Shown: positions 5,536-7,853 of the stretch, one piece after another
Layout: the number at the start of each line of letters is the position of its first letter
Numbering within the stretch: position 1 is the first letter of the stretch
DNA from: UBA6224 sp963800205
GTDB taxonomy: Bacteria > Patescibacteriota > Saccharimonadia > Saccharimonadales > UBA4665
NCBI GenBank assembly: GCA_963800205.1
Contig: CAWCZQ010000003.1
Span: forward strand, 1-7,853
Length of the DNA: 7,853 nt
Reading direction: 5' to 3'
Position numbers and translations under genes: made by a program
The notes under the pieces: generated by a model
The model's input: the letters and a program-made list of their open reading frames with translations, nothing else
Database searches by the model: none
What the model was told of the DNA's origin: nothing

Positions 5536-6020
5536 TACTGTAATACCTTATACACCAGCGAGACTTCATCTTCGCCGCCAGTAGCTCCGGGCCAGTTAAC
5601 ATACACCTGGAAAATATCATCTATCGTGCCAGCACCATTCGGCTCATACTTAAAACCATACCGATAGGTATAGCCGGCCTGCGTTATTTTGCATTCCTCT
5701 GGGTATGAAGCCTCGCTATCTTGCGGCAACGTCATGGCACTAGTGAACGGTATAAGCTCTGGCTCTGCTGTATCGCTACTTTTTATACAGTGAACGGGCT
5801 GCGCTGTTGAAAATACCTCGTGGTTTGTTGATGCGACAAGTTTAAGGAGTTCTACCTGTGACTCGGCTATTTTCAGCGCCTCACCATGCTCTTGGGACTG
5901 TCGAGAATTGGCAAGCGTATGATTCACTACCACAAAAGCACCGCCAAGCACTGCACTAACGACCGCCACTGATATGAGGACCTCGACAATCGTGTCGCCC
6001 CCGCTATTCAATCGCCGCAT
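5535..6020 (-). CDS. GspI/PilV-like prepilin with unusual Asp at +1
   Basis: Small prepilin of 161 residues. The leader MRRLNSG ends at Gly8, and the mature protein would start with Asp: DTIVEVLISVAVVSAVLG, with Glu at +5 and a single hydrophobic helix. The following region (about 35-60, rich in Gln, Glu and Ala, with ALKIAESQVELLK) matches the PilV/GspI pattern. The start is ATG 6020, not the GTG at 6029: a strong GGAGG (6033-6029) lies 8 nt before the ATG, and TAATG overlaps the upstream stop by one base. Two cysteines are present in the globular part. In T2SS-type systems this protein helps start assembly of the tip complex; the same job is inferred here. Confidence 0.8.
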   Translation of the reverse strand: MRRLNSGGDTIVEVLISVAVVSAVLGGAFVVVNHTLANSRQSQEHGEALKIAESQVELLKLVASTNHEVFSTAQPVHCIKSSDTAEPELIPFTSAMTLPQDSEASYPEECKITQAGYTYRYGFKYEPNGAGTIDDIFQVYVNWPGATGGEDEVSLVYKVLQ

Positions 6021-6913
6021 TATGAACACCTCCCACTTTCTATCTTTGTATCAGATGAATAACGACTGCTCTTGCCGCCAAGCCCGATCAGCGCAAACTG
6101 ATTGCTACCGTTGCTCTGCAAACACAGATATATCCCGCCACTCGGATTTTTGATGGTATTGGCTTCGCTATAGCCGCTCAACGAAGTAGCGACGTCGTGC
6201 AAACTTCGTCCCAGTGGCTGGGAGGACGACGGTACTACCAAATCAACTAGTGTGCTGCCGCTGTCTGAGGTGGTCTGCTTGTCGAGCCCCTGAAAGGTAG
6301 TCATAAAGGTAATCGTATCTATCTTGGTAATACCGCTGGTCGTGCACGGCTTTGGTATAGCCGGCGTACTACTCCTATAAAATACACACTCGACCGTGAC
6401 GCCACCCGTAAAGCTACTGTAGACAGAAGCGTCTGGCACCGTTGACGATGGACTCGACGGGGCGATTGGGTTTACGGTGGCCTCGCCATAGTTCGTCACG
6501 TTACCAGAAGCAAATCCACCACCAAGCCACTGCTTGCCGGCGAGGCTAATAGTATTGTAGCCTTCTTTGTTGGAACCGCTCGGCGCAAACTGTAGCGTGC
6601 GGCCAATAAATATACACCCCTTGTTGCGGCCTTGATTATCTCCAGCTGAGCTGGATAGCACTACGCCAGCGGCGCTAGCACTACAGGAAATCTCTTTGCC
6701 GGCAGCATCGACATTCGAGTAGTACCCTGTCGATACGTCGTTGGCGACATCACGAAGATTTGCCTCGAACACTCGGACCGCTTGTATAAACTCGGCGCGG
6801 CTCTGACGACCATTGATAAGAATCATGGCGCTGATGAACATCAAAGAACTAACCGCGAGAAAAATCATAGTTTCGACAATTGTATAACCCGTACTACGAT
6901 TACCCCTGTTCAT
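6020..6913 (-). CDS. GspH-like prepilin, first gene of the pseudopilin operon
   Basis: Protein of 297 residues with leader MNRGNRSTG, cleavage after Gly9, and mature start YTIVETMIFLAVSSLMF with Glu at +5 and a helix to about residue 33. The next segment (RAEFIQAVRVFEANLRDVANDV) is the amphipathic continuation of the pilin helix. The remainder (about 60-297) is Ser/Gly/Thr-rich with six cysteines and no family I recognise. It is longer than typical GspH (around 170 residues), so the label is by position and N-terminus only; it could also be another type IV pilin-like protein. A promoter sits just before the ATG at 6913, and no Shine-Dalgarno is seen. Its stop overlaps the next start. Confidence 0.75.
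   Translation of the reverse strand: MNRGNRSTGYTIVETMIFLAVSSLMFISAMILINGRQSRAEFIQAVRVFEANLRDVANDVSTGYYSNVDAAGKEISCSASAAGVVLSSSAGDNQGRNKGCIFIGRTLQFAPSGSNKEGYNTISLAGKQWLGGGFASGNVTNYGEATVNPIAPSSPSSTVPDASVYSSFTGGVTVECVFYRSSTPAIPKPCTTSGITKIDTITFMTTFQGLDKQTTSDSGSTLVDLVVPSSSQPLGRSLHDVATSLSGYSEANTIKNPSGGIYLCLQSNGSNQFALIGLGGKSSRYSSDTKIESGRCS
6027..6034 (-). promoter_or_regulatory. Strong Shine-Dalgarno deciding the GspI-like start
   Basis: The minus strand reads GGGAGGTG inside the last codons of the upstream gene, 8 nt (from GGAGG) before ATG 6020. It shows the organism does use Shine-Dalgarno initiation for internal operon genes and argues against the GTG start at 6029, which would overlap it. Confidence 0.75.
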
Positions 6914-6921
6914 ATGCGTTT

Positions 6922-6930
6922 AGTATACCA
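6922..6930 (-). promoter_or_regulatory. Extended -10 promoter of the pseudopilin operon
   Basis: The minus strand reads TGGTATACT, 8 nt before ATG 6913, in the 46-bp gap after the pilD stop. Transcription would begin 1-2 nt before the ATG, effectively leaderless. It indicates that the four pseudopilin genes can be expressed separately from the peptidase gene. Confidence 0.6.
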
Positions 6931-6959
6931 TAAGCATTAAGAAACGTTGTGTTTTCTGG

Positions 6960-7805
6960 TTACGGTAAAAGCAACAAATCATGTACATACCAATCCGTTA
7001 CAATGCGCCCACACAGAACTACCAAAAGCATCGCGACAATCAAATACGGCCCAAATGGTATACGGCTGGCACGACTGAGCTTTTTGCGGACCAATCCTGG
7101 CACGGCCACTAGGCAACCGAGTAGCGAAGCCACAAATAGCAGCAGCGCAGCTTGGAGCGGGCTACCCAGGATCAGCCCGAGGGCAAAGCCCAATTTGACG
7201 TCACCACCACCTATCCAGCGGCCTTTCGAAACTTGAAACAGCACAAAAAATATGCCCCCAGCTACTGCCAGACCAAAGAGAGCGGCAAGAACCGAACGAA
7301 GGCCACCATCGAAGACTATTACTACTACCAGTACTTGGATAACCCCGAGGCCAATGAGCGGAAACACGAGGCGGTTTGGCAACAGCATCCATCGAAAATC
7401 GTAGATCAGGAGCGCCATCAGCAACACTAAGGCCAGCAGCCACATAGATAATAAGAAAATTCCTTGCGTATCGAAGGTATAGGGCCAAAGGAGATACGAT
7501 CCAACAAAGACTGCCGCCATAGCCAATTCGACCAGCGGGTATTGTGCACTGATTGTGGCGCGACAATAGCGGCACCGGCCGCGGAGCCATAGCCAGCTGA
7601 CAACTGGTAGCAGGTCCATAACACCCAGCACATGCTGGCAATGCGGACACATCGAGCGGCCTTTGCTGAGCGACAGCGCCTGATCGCTTGCCACGCGGCG
7701 TTTTGCTGGCAGTGCCTGTTGATACAGTCGCCATACGAGTGCGTTCACAAAACTTCCCAAACATAGGCCCAGTAAGCCTAGAGCAATAACAACCATAAGC
7801 ATCAT
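6960..7805 (-). CDS. pilD: Type IV prepilin peptidase (A24 family, PilD/GspO/ComC-like)
   Basis: Polytopic inner-membrane aspartic protease that removes the leader peptide of prepilins after Gly; full-length family members also N-methylate the new N-terminus. The 281 residues contain the complete bifunctional layout: first helix and GSFVNALVWR (17-26), a cytoplasmic zinc-type segment with CPHC (53-56) and CRYC (78-81), then several helices. Catalytic Asp136 is in IYDFRWMLLPNRL and Asp202 in GGGDVKLG; RIPFGPYL near the end is the usual C-terminal motif. Substrates are very likely the four pseudopilins encoded just downstream. The start could be ATG 7805 or 7796: an extended -10 ends 7 nt before 7796, favouring a leaderless start there. 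Its sequence lies downstream of a terminator, so it should begin a new transcript. Confidence 0.95.
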   Translation of the reverse strand: MMLMVVIALGLLGLCLGSFVNALVWRLYQQALPAKRRVASDQALSLSKGRSMCPHCQHVLGVMDLLPVVSWLWLRGRCRYCRATISAQYPLVELAMAAVFVGSYLLWPYTFDTQGIFLLSMWLLALVLLMALLIYDFRWMLLPNRLVFPLIGLGVIQVLVVVIVFDGGLRSVLAALFGLAVAGGIFFVLFQVSKGRWIGGGDVKLGFALGLILGSPLQAALLLFVASLLGCLVAVPGLVRKKLSRASRIPFGPYLIVAMLLVVLCGRIVTDWYVHDLLLLP

Positions 7806-7812
7806 AGTAACA
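7804..7812 (-). promoter_or_regulatory. Possible extended -10 promoter of pilD
   Basis: The minus strand reads TGTTACTAT, with 7 nt to ATG 7796. It overlaps the end of the terminator T tract and the alternative ATG 7805. If used, the pilD start is 7796 and the mRNA is leaderless. TATTTT (7820-7815) is an alternative -10 for ATG 7805. Confidence 0.4.
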
Positions 7813-7841
7813 TAAAAATAGGAGGGCTTACTGCCCTCCTA
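7812..7841 (-). terminator. Intrinsic terminator of a gene upstream of the window's right edge
   Basis: On the minus strand AGGAGGGC (7840-7833), loop AGTAA and GCCCTCCT (7827-7820) form a perfect 8-bp hairpin, followed by ATTTTTA. The T tract is on the minus-strand side only, so it ends a minus-strand transcript coming from beyond position 7853. Confidence 0.85.
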
Positions 7842-7853
7842 TGCGTTCTGTAC

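Noticed and set aside
6018..6029. GTG start at 6029 for the GspI-like gene
   Set aside because: It would overlap the strong Shine-Dalgarno; the ATG at 6020 has correct spacing and stop/start overlap.
7650..7690. Peptide ALSLSKG in PilD resembling translations of a widespread palindromic DNA repeat
   Set aside because: The codons here differ from the usual repeat DNA and the segment sits where the family has a variable linker before CPHC, so an insertion is not supported.
7201..7764. Minus-strand frame of 187 codons inside pilD
   Set aside because: It is out of frame with pilD, whose catalytic motifs are all present, and shows no domain pattern.

Overview
The window looks like chromosomal DNA from a small-genome bacterium of the Patescibacteria/CPR type, most likely Saccharibacteria (TM7)-like. 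This placement is an inference from gene style: divergent membrane-anchored proteins, a compact prepilin-peptidase and pseudopilin locus, one Xer-type recombinase, few Shine-Dalgarno sites and base composition near 50% GC. No taxonomic marker gene is present. The standard genetic code fits: Trp is TGG, no in-frame TGA is seen, and all nine genes end in TAA or TAG.

Left part (1-1866, all on the minus strand): a tRNA-Asp(GTC) cut by the window edge, a membrane-anchored PpiC/parvulin-type foldase, a two-helix membrane protein with a bacterial PH domain, and an intact tRNA-Arg(CCT) with encoded CCA. The PH-domain gene and the foldase gene are 3 bp apart and probably form one operon.

Middle part (1816-2280): a perfect 181-bp tandem repeat, two full units plus a 103-bp partial one. 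Each unit carries the promoter and the 5' two-thirds of tRNA-Arg, and the full units add a 78-bp hairpin-rich spacer. Only the copy nearest the left has a complete tRNA; the other two are tRNA-Arg 5' fragments joined to the spacer. This is the oddest structure in the window. Next come ndk (nucleoside diphosphate kinase, minus) and, divergently, a XerC/D-type tyrosine recombinase (plus).

Right part (3823-7805, minus): a type IV pilus / type II secretion-like minor pseudopilin cassette. Reading in transcription order: prepilin peptidase (pilD), a GspH-like prepilin, a GspI/PilV-like prepilin, a GspJ/PilW-like prepilin and a GspK/PilX-like protein. The four pseudopilin genes overlap or abut, have their own promoter, and resemble the H-I-J-K order of tip-complex genes in other systems. 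The peptidase would process them. The major pilin, the ATPases and the platform protein are not in the window. An intrinsic terminator of an upstream gene lies at the right edge.

A recurring feature is an extended -10 promoter (TGnTAnnnT) ending 6-8 nt before an ATG with no Shine-Dalgarno site (PH-domain gene, xer, first pseudopilin gene, probably pilD). This suggests leaderless transcription. Internal operon genes and ndk instead show ribosome-binding sites or stop/start overlap.
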